Below are positions 49,758-58,719 of a stretch of DNA of 64,000 nt, piece by piece. Positions within the stretch are counted from its first letter, which is position 1. Each line of letters opens with the position of its first letter. The stretch comes from Lysobacter enzymogenes (GTDB taxonomy: Bacteria > Pseudomonadota > Gammaproteobacteria > Xanthomonadales > Xanthomonadaceae): positions 62,001 to 126,000 of the forward strand of contig NZ_FNOG01000008.1 in NCBI RefSeq assembly GCF_900106525.1, written 5' to 3'. Under the pieces are notes generated by a model. The model was not told the DNA's origin. It made no database searches and saw nothing but the letters and a program-made list of their open reading frames with translations. The position numbers and the translations under genes are program-made.

Positions 49758-50300
49758 TCAGGCCGAGCGCATGCCCAGGTAACGGTCCTTGAGCCGCACA
49801 TAGTGCTGCGCGCTGTATTGCAGTTGCTCGATCTCGCGCTCGCTCAGGCGCCGCGCCAGCCGCGCCGGGTTGCCCAGCCACAGCTCGCCCTCGCCGACCA
49901 CCTTGCCCGGCGCGATCACCGCGCCGGCGCCGACGAAGCCGAAGCGGCTGACCCGGGCGCCGTCGAGGATCTTGGCGCCCATGCCGATCAGGGCGAACTC
50001 GTCGATGGTGCAGGCGTGGACGATGGCGCCGTGGCCGATGGTCACGTCGTTGGCGATCAGCGTCGGCAGCCCGCCGGGGCGGGTGAACGGCCCTTCGTGG
50101 GTGACGTGGACGATGGTGCCGTCCTGGACGTTGGTGCGCGCGCCGATGGCGATGGAATTGACGTCGCCGCGGACCACGCAGCCGGGCCAGATCGAAACGT
50201 CGTCGCCGAGGGTCACCGCGCCGATCACGGTCGCGGCCGGGTCGACGTAGACGCGCTCGCCGAGGGTGGGAAAGGTGTCGAGATAGGGTCGAAGGCTCAT
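49758..50300 (-). CDS. Gamma-carbonic anhydrase-like hexapeptide-repeat protein
   Basis: The product has 180 residues forming a left-handed beta-helix (VIGAVTLGDDVSIWPGCVVR, NSIAIGARTNVQDGTIVHVT, NDVTIGHGAIVHACTI). The three zinc-ligand histidines of the family can be read as IVHVTHEG and GHGAIVH. The group (YrdA/CaiE/PaaY) contains active and inactive gamma-carbonic anhydrases. The start at MSLRPYLDTF fits YrdA. A TACAAT hexamer lies 6 nt before the ATG, so the message is probably leaderless. Confidence 0.88.
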   Translation of the reverse strand: MSLRPYLDTFPTLGERVYVDPAATVIGAVTLGDDVSIWPGCVVRGDVNSIAIGARTNVQDGTIVHVTHEGPFTRPGGLPTLIANDVTIGHGAIVHACTIDEFALIGMGAKILDGARVSRFGFVGAGAVIAPGKVVGEGELWLGNPARLARRLSEREIEQLQYSAQHYVRLKDRYLGMRSA

Positions 50301-50306
50301 GCGCGC

Positions 50307-50312
50307 ATTGTA
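50307..50312 (-). promoter_or_regulatory. Putative -10 hexamer of the gamma-carbonic anhydrase gene (leaderless type)
   Basis: TACAAT on the minus strand, separated by GCGCGC from the ATG. Confidence 0.55.
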
Positions 50313-50420
50313 GGCGCTGGCGGCGGCGCAGCCGCGGCGCGGGCGCGGACCGCCCGATCCGGGCAGGGCGATGAGGCGCGGGCTTGCGCGCCCTCCTTTC
50401 ACCGTCATCCCCGCTTTCCA

Positions 50421-50507
50421 CCGTCATCCCCGCGAAGGCGGGGATCCAGGGCTTCACCGAGGCAGGGCTGCGAAGTCTCCGGATCCCCACCTTCGCGGGG
50501 ATGACGG
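50421..50507. repeat. GTCATCCCCGC-type inverted repeat
   Basis: CCGTCATCCCCGCGAAGGCG (50421, ending GGGGATCCAG) is repeated in reverse at 50481-50507. A partial copy (CCGTCATCCCCGCTTTC) precedes it at 50402. The rest of the 423-bp gap between the carbonic anhydrase and dehydrogenase genes (50301-50723) shows no gene. Confidence 0.85.
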
Positions 50508-50710
50508 CCTGGGAGGACACCGGCGCTCATGACGGCGGCAGCCAGGGGCGATGCCGGCGACAGACGTAGTCGCCCTCGGCGATGGCCGAGACTCGCGGCC
50601 TTCCGCCGTCGTCGCAACGGCAGCCACCGCTCCCCAACTCGACCGCCGCGCCCCCCGCACCTGTCCTCTGCCGCCCCACGCCGTTCCCGTTTTCGGCCGC
50701 CCCGGCGTAC

Positions 50711-50716
50711 TAGACT
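50711..50716 (+). promoter_or_regulatory. Putative -10 hexamer of the aldehyde dehydrogenase gene (leaderless type)
   Basis: TAGACT ends 7 nt before the ATG; the intervening GCGGCGT offers no ribosome-binding site. Confidence 0.45.
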
Positions 50717-50723
50717 GCGGCGT

Positions 50724-52151
50724 ATGGACATTCTCGCCGACACGCCCATCGCCGACCTCGCCGCCACCCGCGAACGCCTGCGCGCCGCCTGGCAGGCGCG
50801 CAAGCCCGACTACGCCCAGCGCCGCGCCGACCTGATCCGCCTGCGCGACGCCTTCCGCGCACAAATTCCGCAGATGGATGCGGCGATCCGCGCCGACTTC
50901 GGCCACCGCTCCAGCCACGAGAACCTGCTCTCGGAGGCGATGATCACCCTGGCCGAGATCGACCACGCGCTCTCGCACCTGCGCGCCTGGACGCGCCCGC
51001 GCCGCGCCGCGGTCGGTTGGCGGTTCTGGCCGGCGCGCGCGCAGATCCGGCCCGAGCCGGTCGGCGTGGTCGGCATCCTGTCGCCGTGGAACTACCCGGT
51101 GAACCTGGCCCTGGTGCCGCTGGTCTCGGCCATCGCCGCCGGCAACCACGTCTATCTCAAGCCGTCCGAACACACCCCGCGCACCTCGCAGTTCCTGCGC
51201 GAGCTGTTGGCCGAGGTGTTCCCCGAAGACCGCGTCGCCGTCGCCCTGGGCGGGCCGGAACTCGGCGCCGCGTTCTCGGCGCTGCCGTTCGACCACCTGC
51301 TGTTCACCGGCTCCACCGCGGTCGGGCGCAAGGTCATGGCCGCCGCCGCGCCGAACCTGACCCCGGTGACCCTGGAACTCGGCGGCAAGGCGCCGGCGCT
51401 GGTGTGCGCGGACTACCCGCTGGAGCAGGCCGCCGCGCGCATCGCCACCGGCAAGTGGTTCAACGCCGGCCAGACCTGCATCGGCGTGGACTACGTGCTG
51501 GTCGACGAAGCGCGCCGCGACGCCCTGGTCGAGGCCCTGCTGGCGCAGTTGAAAGCGCGCTACGGCGAGATGGCCGCGCCGCAGGACTACACCCGCATCA
51601 TCAACGCCAGCCAGTACGCGCGGCTGGCGTCCTACCTCGACGACGCGCGCGAGCGCGGCGTGCGGGTGGTCGAGCCGTTCGCAGACCCCAGCGCGCGCGA
51701 GACGCGCGCGGCGCAGCGGCTGTTCCCGCCGGCGCTGGTGATCGAACCCGGCGACGACGCCCAGGTGATGCAGCACGAAATCTTCGGCCCGATCCTGCCG
51801 GTGCTGTCCTACCGCACGCTCGACGAGGCCATCGCCCGCATCAATAAGCTCGACCGGCCGCTGGCGCTGTATCCCTTCAGCCGCGACTCGGCCCAGATCG
51901 AGAAGATCCTCGCCCAGACCCTGGCCGGCGGCGTCACCGTCAACGACACCTTGCTGCACTTCGGCGCCCACGACCTGCCGTTCGGCGGCATCGGCCCCAG
52001 CGGCATCGGCGCGATCCACGGCCGCAACGGCTTCGACGCCTTCAGCAAGCTGCTGCCGGTGTTCTACCAGCGGCCGTGGGCGGGCAGCGATCTGCTCAAG
52101 CCGCCGTACAAGGGCAAGATCGACGCGATGATCCGCTTCCTGGCCAAATAG
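50724..52151 (+). CDS. Aldehyde dehydrogenase, coniferyl-aldehyde dehydrogenase type
   Basis: The 475-residue ALDH has the catalytic Cys252 in FNAGQTCIGVDY, the general base Glu218 in VTLELGGK, and the cofactor motif GSTAVGRKV. The N-terminal region (RLRDAFRAQIPQMDAAIRAD) and the C-terminal membrane-proximal end (PPYKGKIDAMIRFLAK) resemble the CalB group, which oxidises coniferyl and medium- to long-chain aldehydes. No operon partner is present. Substrate could be aromatic or aliphatic. Confidence 0.88.
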   Translation: MDILADTPIADLAATRERLRAAWQARKPDYAQRRADLIRLRDAFRAQIPQMDAAIRADFGHRSSHENLLSEAMITLAEIDHALSHLRAWTRPRRAAVGWRFWPARAQIRPEPVGVVGILSPWNYPVNLALVPLVSAIAAGNHVYLKPSEHTPRTSQFLRELLAEVFPEDRVAVALGGPELGAAFSALPFDHLLFTGSTAVGRKVMAAAAPNLTPVTLELGGKAPALVCADYPLEQAAARIATGKWFNAGQTCIGVDYVLVDEARRDALVEALLAQLKARYGEMAAPQDYTRIINASQYARLASYLDDARERGVRVVEPFADPSARETRAAQRLFPPALVIEPGDDAQVMQHEIFGPILPVLSYRTLDEAIARINKLDRPLALYPFSRDSAQIEKILAQTLAGGVTVNDTLLHFGAHDLPFGGIGPSGIGAIHGRNGFDAFSKLLPVFYQRPWAGSDLLKPPYKGKIDAMIRFLAK

Positions 52152-52265
52152 CGCGTTCGCAACCACCGCCCACGGGAACGACAACCGCGCGCGGCGGCAG
52201 AGCCGCCGCCGCGAATGCGATGATGACGGCGCGGCGCGAGGCCGCGCCCGAGGACCGCATCGCGC

Positions 52266-53573
52266 ATGGAAGCCCAACCGCCCCACCCCGCTGCGCCGCC
52301 CAAGCCGCCGCGCTCCAACGCACCGACCTGGGTCGCCTTCGCGCTGCCGCCGCTGGCCTGCGCGCTGTGGCTGGCCTGGGCCGCGCTGACGCTGGGCCAC
52401 GCCGAGGCCGAAGGCGGACGCGCCTACGACATGGTGCTGTACGGCGTCGGCGGCGCCGGCCTGACCGCGGTGCTGGCGATCGCGGTGCTGATCTGGGCCG
52501 GCCTGCGCGGCTTCATCGGCCACGCCCTGCTCGCGCTGCTGACCGGCCTGCTGCTGTCGCCGCCGCTGCTGTGGTTCGGCGCCGGCGCGGTGCTGTCGGC
52601 GCGGCGCACGGACTTCGAACAACGCCAGGCGCAGGTGACCGCACTGGCCGAAACCATCGCCCGCGGCGACGCCGCGCGCATCCGCGCCGCCATCGACGCC
52701 CTGCCCGACGCGCCCGGCCCGGCGCAAGCGCTGTGCATGCTGCAAGGCCGCCGCACCTACAAGCTGGTGCATTGGGTCTGGTTCGACGAATACGCCAACG
52801 GCCCGAACCTGCCCAGCGAGCAGCTGCTGACCGCGGCCGCGGCGGTGGTCGACGGGCCGGCGACGGCGCAGGTCAAGCAAGCCACCCTGCGCACCGCCCT
52901 GCGCGCCTTGGGCGAACGCAACCAGCCTGAGCGCTTCGGCGCCTGGGCCGCGCTGTGGCGGCGCACCCTGCCGCAGCCGCCGCCGCGTCCGTTGCTGCTG
53001 TCCGCCGAGCCCGACGCGGCCGGCGATTGCGCTTACGGCGAGCCGGTCGATTTCGTCCTGCGCCACTGGCGCGACGCCGGCGTGCGCGCCTGGCTGGACG
53101 CCGGTTTCGGCTTCGCCGCGGACCGCGACCAACCGGTCTCGGCGCTGCGCGCATTGCGCCGCGCCGACAGCCTGCGCGCGCTGCTCGCCGCCGATGCGCA
53201 GTTCGCCGCGCTGCTGCGCGAGGACGAGTACGTCGGCGAGCAGGCGCTGTCGGCCCAGGCCGATTCGCTCAGCGACACCCTGGACGCGAGCGAGCATCCG
53301 CAAGACGCGGCCGAACTGGTCGAAGCGCTGCGCGCGGCCGGCGCGCGCCCGCGCACGATCGGGCCGACGACCACGTGCGAGTTGTTCGACGGCAACGAAC
53401 GCCGGCGCACGCAGCCGCACGACATCCCGCAGCGGCAGGCCGCGGTGCAGCGGATCCGCGCGGTGCTGTGTCCGGCTGCAACCAAGCCGCAGGCGGCCAA
53501 GCGCCGCCGCCGCGGCAAAAGCGAACCGATGAGCCGCCGCCGCGCGCTGGCGCCCGGCACGGCCGCAAGGTAA
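52266..53573 (+). CDS. Hypothetical membrane protein, first of a tandem paralogous pair
   Basis: The 435-residue product has about three N-terminal membrane helices (WVAFALPPLACALWLAWAAL; AGLTAVLAIAVLIWAGL; LLALLTGLLLSPPLLWFG). A soluble, helical, Ala/Arg-rich domain with scattered cysteines follows (AQALCMLQGR, AGDCAYGEP, TTTCELFDG). The C-terminal tail is very basic (AAKRRRRGKSEPMSRRR). The soluble domain aligns by eye with that of the next gene: GPAQALCMLQG with GPGRALCFVGG, AGVRAWLDAGFGFA with DGLRAWIAAGYGFA, and AAVQRIRAVLCP with AAAQRIRLALCP. No known family is recognised. Confidence 0.65.
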   Translation: MEAQPPHPAAPPKPPRSNAPTWVAFALPPLACALWLAWAALTLGHAEAEGGRAYDMVLYGVGGAGLTAVLAIAVLIWAGLRGFIGHALLALLTGLLLSPPLLWFGAGAVLSARRTDFEQRQAQVTALAETIARGDAARIRAAIDALPDAPGPAQALCMLQGRRTYKLVHWVWFDEYANGPNLPSEQLLTAAAAVVDGPATAQVKQATLRTALRALGERNQPERFGAWAALWRRTLPQPPPRPLLLSAEPDAAGDCAYGEPVDFVLRHWRDAGVRAWLDAGFGFAADRDQPVSALRALRRADSLRALLAADAQFAALLREDEYVGEQALSAQADSLSDTLDASEHPQDAAELVEALRAAGARPRTIGPTTTCELFDGNERRRTQPHDIPQRQAAVQRIRAVLCPAATKPQAAKRRRRGKSEPMSRRRALAPGTAAR

Positions 53574-53605
53574 AACCGAGCCTTCCCCGGATTCGAGCCA
53601 TCGCC

Positions 53606-54976
53606 TTGGACGGCATCCCCGATCAGACCCAGCGCCGCCGCCGCGCATTCCGCCGCTGGCTGTTCGCCTATCCCGTGGCCACGCTGGCGTTCTCGCTCTA
53701 CTTCGTCGCCACCTCGGCCCGCACCGACATGGGCGAGTTCCTGCTGCTGATCGTCGTCGCCTTCGGCGCGGCGGTGGCGATCCTGGTGTTGTCGGCGATC
53801 GACGGCTCCCGTTCGCGCGCCGCCGGTTCGGCCGTGGGCGGCTGCCTGCTCGGCCTGGCGCCGGCGGTGCTGGTGTTCGCCGGCGTGTTCGAGGTCGATC
53901 GCGCGCACCGCCAACACAACCTGGACAGCGAGCGCCGACGCGCGGCCGCGCTGGCCGACGCCGCCGCGAGCGGCGACGCCGAGGCGGTGCGCGCGGCGAT
54001 GGCGCAACTGTCCGCCGACTACGGCCCGGGCCGCGCGCTGTGCTTCGTCGGCGGCCACGGCCGGCCGCAATCCGCCGGCCGCAGCGACAGCGACGACTGG
54101 CTGTTGTCCGACCCCGACGGCGGCGAACGGCTCGTATCCACCGCACGCCTGTTCGACGCGGCCGAGGCCTTGATGCAAGATCGCCCGCCCGCGCAGCGGC
54201 AAGCCGTGCTCGCCGCGCTGCTGGTGCGGTTGAGCGAGCGCAACGAATCGCTGGAGTATCTGCCCGGCTGGCTGCGGCTGTGGCGCGGCACCGATCCGGA
54301 CGCGCGCACCGTGACCTTCGCGCAACCGCGCGAGGACGACGGCGCGGGCGCTTGCTATCTGCCCAACGGCAACGCCGATCTGGCCCGCATCGTCGCCGAC
54401 ACCTGGCACGACGACGGCCTGCGCGCCTGGATCGCCGCCGGTTACGGTTTCGCCCCGGAGCAGGGCCCGGCCGCGCTCGAAGGCCTGCGCAGCAAGGCCG
54501 GGCTGGACGCGCTCGTCGCCGCCGGCTTCGACCTGGCCGCCGCGTTGCGCCGCGGCGGCGACGACGGCGAGCTGATGACGCATCTGGTCTCGACCTTGCC
54601 GCGGCTGCTCGACGAAAGCGCCGACCCGGCCGCGCTGGCCGACCTGACCGAGGCCTACCTGCGCTCGGGCGCGGAACTGGGCCGCACCACTTACGGCGAG
54701 ACCTTGTGCGAAGCCTTCACCGGCGGCGATAGTTCGCAGGCCGCCAGCCGCAGCAGCGTGCCGGGCGCCGCGCGCGCGGCCGCGGCGCAGCGGATCCGCC
54801 TGGCGCTGTGCCCGCAAGGCCAGCCGCCGACGCCGACGTCTTCGTCCACCACGGCCTACGAAAACAGCCTCGCGGCGGCGGCCGAAGCCGCCGCGGAAGC
54901 GGGGCGGCGCGAGGCGATCGACGCGGCCGAGCCGGTCGAACCGGCGCAGCCCACGGCCCCCGCGCCGGCCCGCTGA
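53606..54976 (+). CDS. Hypothetical membrane protein, second of a tandem paralogous pair
   Basis: The 456-residue product is read from a TTG at 53606; the start is uncertain because no ATG precedes the first helix. Two or three membrane helices follow (WLFAYPVATLAFSLYFVATS; FLLLIVVAFGAAVAILVLSA; GGCLLGLAPAVLVFAGVF), then the same soluble domain as in the preceding gene. The C-terminus differs: it is acidic/Ala-rich and ends in EPVEPAQPTAPAPAR. The gene starts 33 bp after its paralogue ends. Function unknown; ankyrin-like or helical-repeat folding is possible from the repeated ADALV/LRAW-type helices. Confidence 0.6.
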   Translation: MDGIPDQTQRRRRAFRRWLFAYPVATLAFSLYFVATSARTDMGEFLLLIVVAFGAAVAILVLSAIDGSRSRAAGSAVGGCLLGLAPAVLVFAGVFEVDRAHRQHNLDSERRRAAALADAAASGDAEAVRAAMAQLSADYGPGRALCFVGGHGRPQSAGRSDSDDWLLSDPDGGERLVSTARLFDAAEALMQDRPPAQRQAVLAALLVRLSERNESLEYLPGWLRLWRGTDPDARTVTFAQPREDDGAGACYLPNGNADLARIVADTWHDDGLRAWIAAGYGFAPEQGPAALEGLRSKAGLDALVAAGFDLAAALRRGGDDGELMTHLVSTLPRLLDESADPAALADLTEAYLRSGAELGRTTYGETLCEAFTGGDSSQAASRSSVPGAARAAAAQRIRLALCPQGQPPTPTSSSTTAYENSLAAAAEAAAEAGRREAIDAAEPVEPAQPTAPAPAR

Positions 54977-55005
54977 GGCCGCATCGCCGCACCGGCAAAC
55001 GCGGC

Positions 55006-55011
55006 TACACT
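55006..55011 (+). promoter_or_regulatory. Putative -10 hexamer of the exonuclease III gene (leaderless type)
   Basis: TACACT, then TCGCCC, then ATG: a 6-nt gap, as for ubiJ, trmL and the carbonic anhydrase gene. Confidence 0.5.
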
Positions 55012-55017
55012 TCGCCC

Positions 55018-55785
55018 ATGAAAATCGTCAGCTGGAACGTCAACTCCCTCAACGTGCGCCTGCCGCACCTGCAACAGTGGCTGGCCGCGTTCGCGCCGGA
55101 CATCGTCGCGCTGCAGGAAACCAAGCTCGAAGACAACCGCTTCCCCGACACCGCGCTGGCCGAAGCCGGCTACCGCAGCGTGTTCGCCGGGCAGAAGACC
55201 TACAACGGCGTAGCCATCCTCTCGCGCGATGCCGCCCAGGACGTGCAGGTCGGCATTCCCGGTTTCGAGGACGAACAAAAGCGCGTCATCGCCGCCACCG
55301 TCGGCGGGCTGCGCATCATCGACCTGTACGTGGTCAACGGCCAGGACGTGGGCACCGACAAATACGCCTACAAGCTGCGCTGGCTCGAAGCCGCGCACGC
55401 CTGGATCCAGGACGAACTGGCGCGCCATCCCGACCTGATCGTGCTCGGCGATTTCAACATCGCCCCGGAAGCGCGCGACACCCACGACCCGGCGGTGTGG
55501 AACGACAGCCACATCCTCACCTCCACCGCCGAGCGCGACGCGCTGCAAGGGCTGCTCGCGCTGGGCCTGCACGACGCGTTCCGGCTGTTCCCGCAGGAAG
55601 AGAACGCATTCTCGTGGTGGGACTACCGCCAGGCCGGCTTCCGCCGCAACCTCGGCCTGCGCATCGACCTGACCCTGATCTCCGACTCGTTGCGCGCGCG
55701 CTGCGTAGCGGCCGGCATCGACCGCGAACCGCGCACCTGGGACCGGCCCAGCGACCACGCGCCGGCCTGGGTCGAGCTGGCCTGA
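55018..55785 (+). CDS. xth: Exodeoxyribonuclease III (AP endonuclease)
   Basis: The 255-residue exonuclease III carries all key sites: the metal ligands in VSWNVNSLNVR and LQETKLED, the active-site Asp/Asn in VLGDFNIAPEARD, and the C-terminal SDHAPAWVEL with its catalytic His. The enzyme removes abasic sites in base-excision repair. It is close to XthA/ExoA of proteobacteria; which of two possible paralogues it is in this genome cannot be decided. A bidirectional terminator separates it from the next, convergent gene. Confidence 0.92.
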   Translation: MKIVSWNVNSLNVRLPHLQQWLAAFAPDIVALQETKLEDNRFPDTALAEAGYRSVFAGQKTYNGVAILSRDAAQDVQVGIPGFEDEQKRVIAATVGGLRIIDLYVVNGQDVGTDKYAYKLRWLEAAHAWIQDELARHPDLIVLGDFNIAPEARDTHDPAVWNDSHILTSTAERDALQGLLALGLHDAFRLFPQEENAFSWWDYRQAGFRRNLGLRIDLTLISDSLRARCVAAGIDREPRTWDRPSDHAPAWVELA

Positions 55786-55805
55786 GCGATCGGCACTGCC
55801 TTCAC

Positions 55806-55836
55806 GAAAAAGCCCGGCCGATGCCGGGCTTTTTCG
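55806..55836. terminator. Bidirectional Rho-independent terminator
   Basis: AAAAAGCCCGGC-CGAT-GCCGGGCTTTTT: a perfect stem flanked by A and T tracts, serving both convergent genes. Confidence 0.9.
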
Positions 55837-55855
55837 TTGCCGCAACCGGCGCGCC

Positions 55856-56131
55856 TCAGCGCACGCGGCCGCGCCGGAACAGATTGACGATGCCCAACAG
55901 CACGATCGCGCCGACCAGCGACAAGGCCAACCCGGCGATGTTGAACGCGCCGCTGTTGATGGTGCCCGCGCCGATGCCGAGCACGCCGCCGAGCCAACCG
56001 CCGAGGAAGGCGCCGACGATGCCGACGATGATGTTGAGGAAAATGCCTTGCTGGCCATCGGTGCGCATGATCATGCTGGCGATCCAACCGATGATGCCGC
56101 CTACCACCAACCAAACGATGATGCCGAACAT
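55856..56131 (-). CDS. GlsB/YeaQ/YmgE family small membrane protein
   Basis: The 91-residue protein consists of hydrophobic, Gly-rich helices (MFGIIVWLVVGGIIGWIA; IFLNIIVGIVGAFLGGWLGG; LSLVGAIVLLGIVNLF), the pattern of transglycosylase-associated/YeaQ proteins. Such genes are often stress-induced. AGGAG lies about 7-8 nt before the ATG, so this start is secure. It forms a single-gene unit that ends at the shared terminator. Confidence 0.9.
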   Translation of the reverse strand: MFGIIVWLVVGGIIGWIASMIMRTDGQQGIFLNIIVGIVGAFLGGWLGGVLGIGAGTINSGAFNIAGLALSLVGAIVLLGIVNLFRRGRVR

Positions 56132-56552
56132 TGCGTCTTCTCCTGAGGTTGCACAGGTGATGCGAGCGGCGCGGCGAACGGCCTGATGCGTTTCGCCGGC
56201 GCCGTTGCCTGAACGGGCTTGCGGCCAGTCTGGTACCCGCGGCGTGACGGCAACGTCGAATTGCGCATCGTCGCTACGTGAAGAAGCGTGCGACGCGCGA
56301 GGCTGTGAACGCGGATGCGTGGTTTCGCGCGAAATTCCGCATCCGCGCAAGCCGCATGCACTACCTGTAGGAGCGGCGCAAGCCGCGACCGCGCCAACAC
56401 AACCACGACGAAACTCCGCCCACCGTCGCCACGGCAATAACGAACGGCAGCGAATGGAAGCCGCTCGATCGCGCTCAGCGAGCGTTCGCGGAAGTTTGGT
56501 TGGCGCGGTCGCGGCTCGCGCCGCTCCTACAGGGGGCTCACCGGCTTACGCG
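56132..56552. other. Non-coding stretch with a REP-like pair
   Basis: Apart from the repeat units at 56366-56393 and 56504-56531 nothing is recognised. The promoter of the YeaQ-type gene should lie in its left part. Confidence 0.65.
56366..56531. repeat. REP-like family 1, widely spaced inverted pair
   Basis: Forward unit 56366-56393 and reverse unit 56504-56531, 110 bp apart, the widest spacing in the window. The reverse unit ends about 20 bp from the ligase stop codon. Confidence 0.85.
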
Positions 56553-57935
56553 TCAGTCTTGCGCACGCAACAAGGCTTCCAACGCATCGCGCGGCAGCTT
56601 GCCGGTGTCGTTGCGCGGCAGCGCCGCCACGCGCTTGAGCGGGCGCGGCAGGAACACCGAATCCACGCTGCGGCGCAGTTCGGCCAATATCTGCGCCGCG
56701 CTCAGCGTCGGCGCCACCGCCAGCGCGGCGACGCGGCGCACGCCGAAAGCGTCGGCTTCGTCGAGCTGGAACACTGCGCCGTCCTCGACGCCTTCGATCG
56801 CCAGCAGCTTGCGGGTCAGATCGCCGAGCGAGGCGCGCTTGCCGGCGATCTCCAGAAGGTCGGCGGCGCGGCCGCGCACGTGGAAGCGGCCGTCGGGCTC
56901 GACTTCCATCAGGTCGGCGAGCACCACCGCCTCGGGCAGGTGCGGGGCGTGGATCGCGGTGCCGTCGGGCTGCGGACACACGCGCACGCCCGGCAGCGGC
57001 GTCCACGCCTGCTCGCGCGCGGTGCGGCGGCGCGCGAACACGCAGGTTTCGGTCGAGCCGAACACTTCGCGCACTTCGCAGCCGTAGCGATCTTCCGCCG
57101 CGCGCGCCAGCTCCACGCTCAGCGGCGCGGTGGCCGAGACGATGCCGGCCAGCGCCGGCAGTTCGACCTGCGATTCGATCAGCGCGCGCAGGTGCACCGG
57201 CGTGGTCACCAGCAGCGGCGGGGTCGCCGCGTCGGCGGTCGCGCGCGCCACGTCGGCGGGAAAGAACGGCCGCTGCGCGTGCACCGCGATCGGGCCGAGC
57301 AGCGGCAGCAGCACCGACATCTCCATGCCGTACATATGCTGCGGCGGCACCGTGGCCACCACTTCGGTCGCGCCGTCCTCGCGCAGCAGCCCGTCGAGCG
57401 CGGCCAGGTTCTGCGCGGTGCTGATGCGGAACCCGCCCCAGGTCTTGAGGTTGGGCTTGGGCTGGCCGGTGCTGCCGGACGTGAAGCCGATCGCCAGCAG
57501 GGCCGCGTCGTCGACCCGCAGCGGCTCGCCGTCGAGCGGCGCCAGGGCCTCGTCCAGGCGCAGGTAGCGCGGCGGCGGCGGATCGAGTTCGAGATCGCCG
57601 ATGCAGTAGCTGTCGGGATAGCGGCCGAGCACGTCGTCGACGATGGCCGGCGCGCGCGAGGGCGGCAACAGGTTGATCTGGCCGCGCACCGCGACCGCGC
57701 ACAGCGCGACCAGGAAGCGGTAGCGGTCCTCGCACAGGTTCACCGCGTGGCGCGCCTGCGGCAGGGTCGCGGCGAGCGCGCGCACGTCGGCTTCGAAACC
57801 GGCGCGGTCGACGCGGCCGTCCGGGCCGAAGGCGAGGATGCGCCGCGGCGCGCCGGCCAGCAGCTCGCGCTGCTCGGATTCGCAAATAGGCTGGGGCGCC
57901 GGGGCGCTCTGGCTCGGATCGATGACCGCTGACAT
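56553..57935 (-). CDS. AMP-dependent ligase (acyl/aryl-CoA synthetase superfamily)
   Basis: The 460-residue protein is a short member of the ANL superfamily: the P-loop FTSGSTGQPK at residues 151-160, VFGSTETCVF for ATP binding, the hinge GRAADLLEIAGKR, and the C-terminal catalytic lysine in LPRNDTGKLPRDAL. It is shorter than most acyl-CoA synthetases but complete. Ligases of this size load aromatic starters in aryl-polyene or xanthomonadin pathways (ApeH-like). A phosphopantetheinyl transferase gene starts about 200 bp away in the other direction, which fits carrier-protein chemistry. No other pathway genes are present, so the substrate is unproven. Confidence 0.8.
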   Translation of the reverse strand: MSAVIDPSQSAPAPQPICESEQRELLAGAPRRILAFGPDGRVDRAGFEADVRALAATLPQARHAVNLCEDRYRFLVALCAVAVRGQINLLPPSRAPAIVDDVLGRYPDSYCIGDLELDPPPPRYLRLDEALAPLDGEPLRVDDAALLAIGFTSGSTGQPKPNLKTWGGFRISTAQNLAALDGLLREDGATEVVATVPPQHMYGMEMSVLLPLLGPIAVHAQRPFFPADVARATADAATPPLLVTTPVHLRALIESQVELPALAGIVSATAPLSVELARAAEDRYGCEVREVFGSTETCVFARRRTAREQAWTPLPGVRVCPQPDGTAIHAPHLPEAVVLADLMEVEPDGRFHVRGRAADLLEIAGKRASLGDLTRKLLAIEGVEDGAVFQLDEADAFGVRRVAALAVAPTLSAAQILAELRRSVDSVFLPRPLKRVAALPRNDTGKLPRDALEALLRAQD

Positions 57936-58134
57936 TCGCTGTGGTTTTCCGCGTTATTGCCTGGAACTTGCCGGGTGCCGCCTGATCGCAGGCTGACGAG
58001 CCTGCGCACGCGGCCGCCTATTGCGACCCCACGCGCCGCCGCCGCGCCCCCGCGCGGCCGCCCTGGCCGGAACCCGATCCCCTGGGTTTAGCTTACGCTG
58101 ACCGGCCCGACGCACCGCAAGCCCAAGCCTGTTC

Positions 58135-58719
58135 ATGTCCCTGTCCGCCCGCTCAACCCCGCCTGTCGTCGTGCCGCGCTGGACCTGGCTGCCGCACCCG
58201 CACGGCCAGCCGGCGCAGCCGCCGGCGCGCGCGTGGCTTGCGGCCGAGTTGGGCGATCCGGACCTGCAGGTGCGCCGCGACGGCCGCCAGCGCCCGCACC
58301 TGCAGCCGCCGCACCAGGCCTGGGACTGCAACTGGAGCCACAGCGGCGAACGCCTGCTGGTGGCGCTGGCGCACGGCGCCCGGGTCGGGGTCGACCTGGA
58401 GCGGCTGCAGCGGCGGCCGCGCGCGCTGGAAGTGGCCAAGCGCTATTTCACCGAGCGCGAAGCGCAGTGGCTGGCGGCGCAGGACGACCGCGACCTGGCC
58501 TTCCTGCGCCTGTGGTGCGCCAAGGAAGCGGTGCTCAAGGCGCACGGGCACGGGCTGTCGTTCGGGCTGCACCGGCTGCGCTTCGAAGCCGACGCGCAGG
58601 GGCTGCACCTGGTCGAGTGCGACGCCGAGCTGGGGACGCCGGAGCAGTGGCGGCTGGACGAGATCGCGCCCGGGCCGGGCTATCTCGGCGCGATCGCGTG
58701 GCGGCCGAAGCCGCTGTAG
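58135..58719 (+). CDS. 4'-phosphopantetheinyl transferase, Sfp/HetI type
   Basis: The 194-residue protein has the PPTase motifs: [25 protein letters not shown] (metal-binding Asp and Glu) and [19 protein letters not shown]. It lacks the extra N-terminal half of some Sfp proteins but has the pseudo-dimer length. The enzyme transfers the phosphopantetheine arm to carrier proteins of non-ribosomal peptide, polyketide or aryl-polyene pathways, which Lysobacter has in number. The stop codon CTG-TAG coincides with the start of a REP-like unit, so the last residues (KPL) may have been set by the repeat. Confidence 0.88.
   Translation: MSLSARSTPPVVVPRWTWLPHPHGQPAQPPARAWLAAELGDPDLQVRRDGRQRPHLQPPHQAWDCNWSHSGERLLVALAHGARVGVDLERLQRRPRALEVAKRYFTEREAQWLAAQDDRDLAFLRLWCAKEAVLKAHGHGLSFGLHRLRFEADAQGLHLVECDAELGTPEQWRLDEIAPGPGYLGAIAWRPKPL

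Noticed and set aside
52266-54976. One gene broken by frameshift
   Set aside because: Each part has its own membrane helices and complete copy of the soluble domain; this is a duplication.
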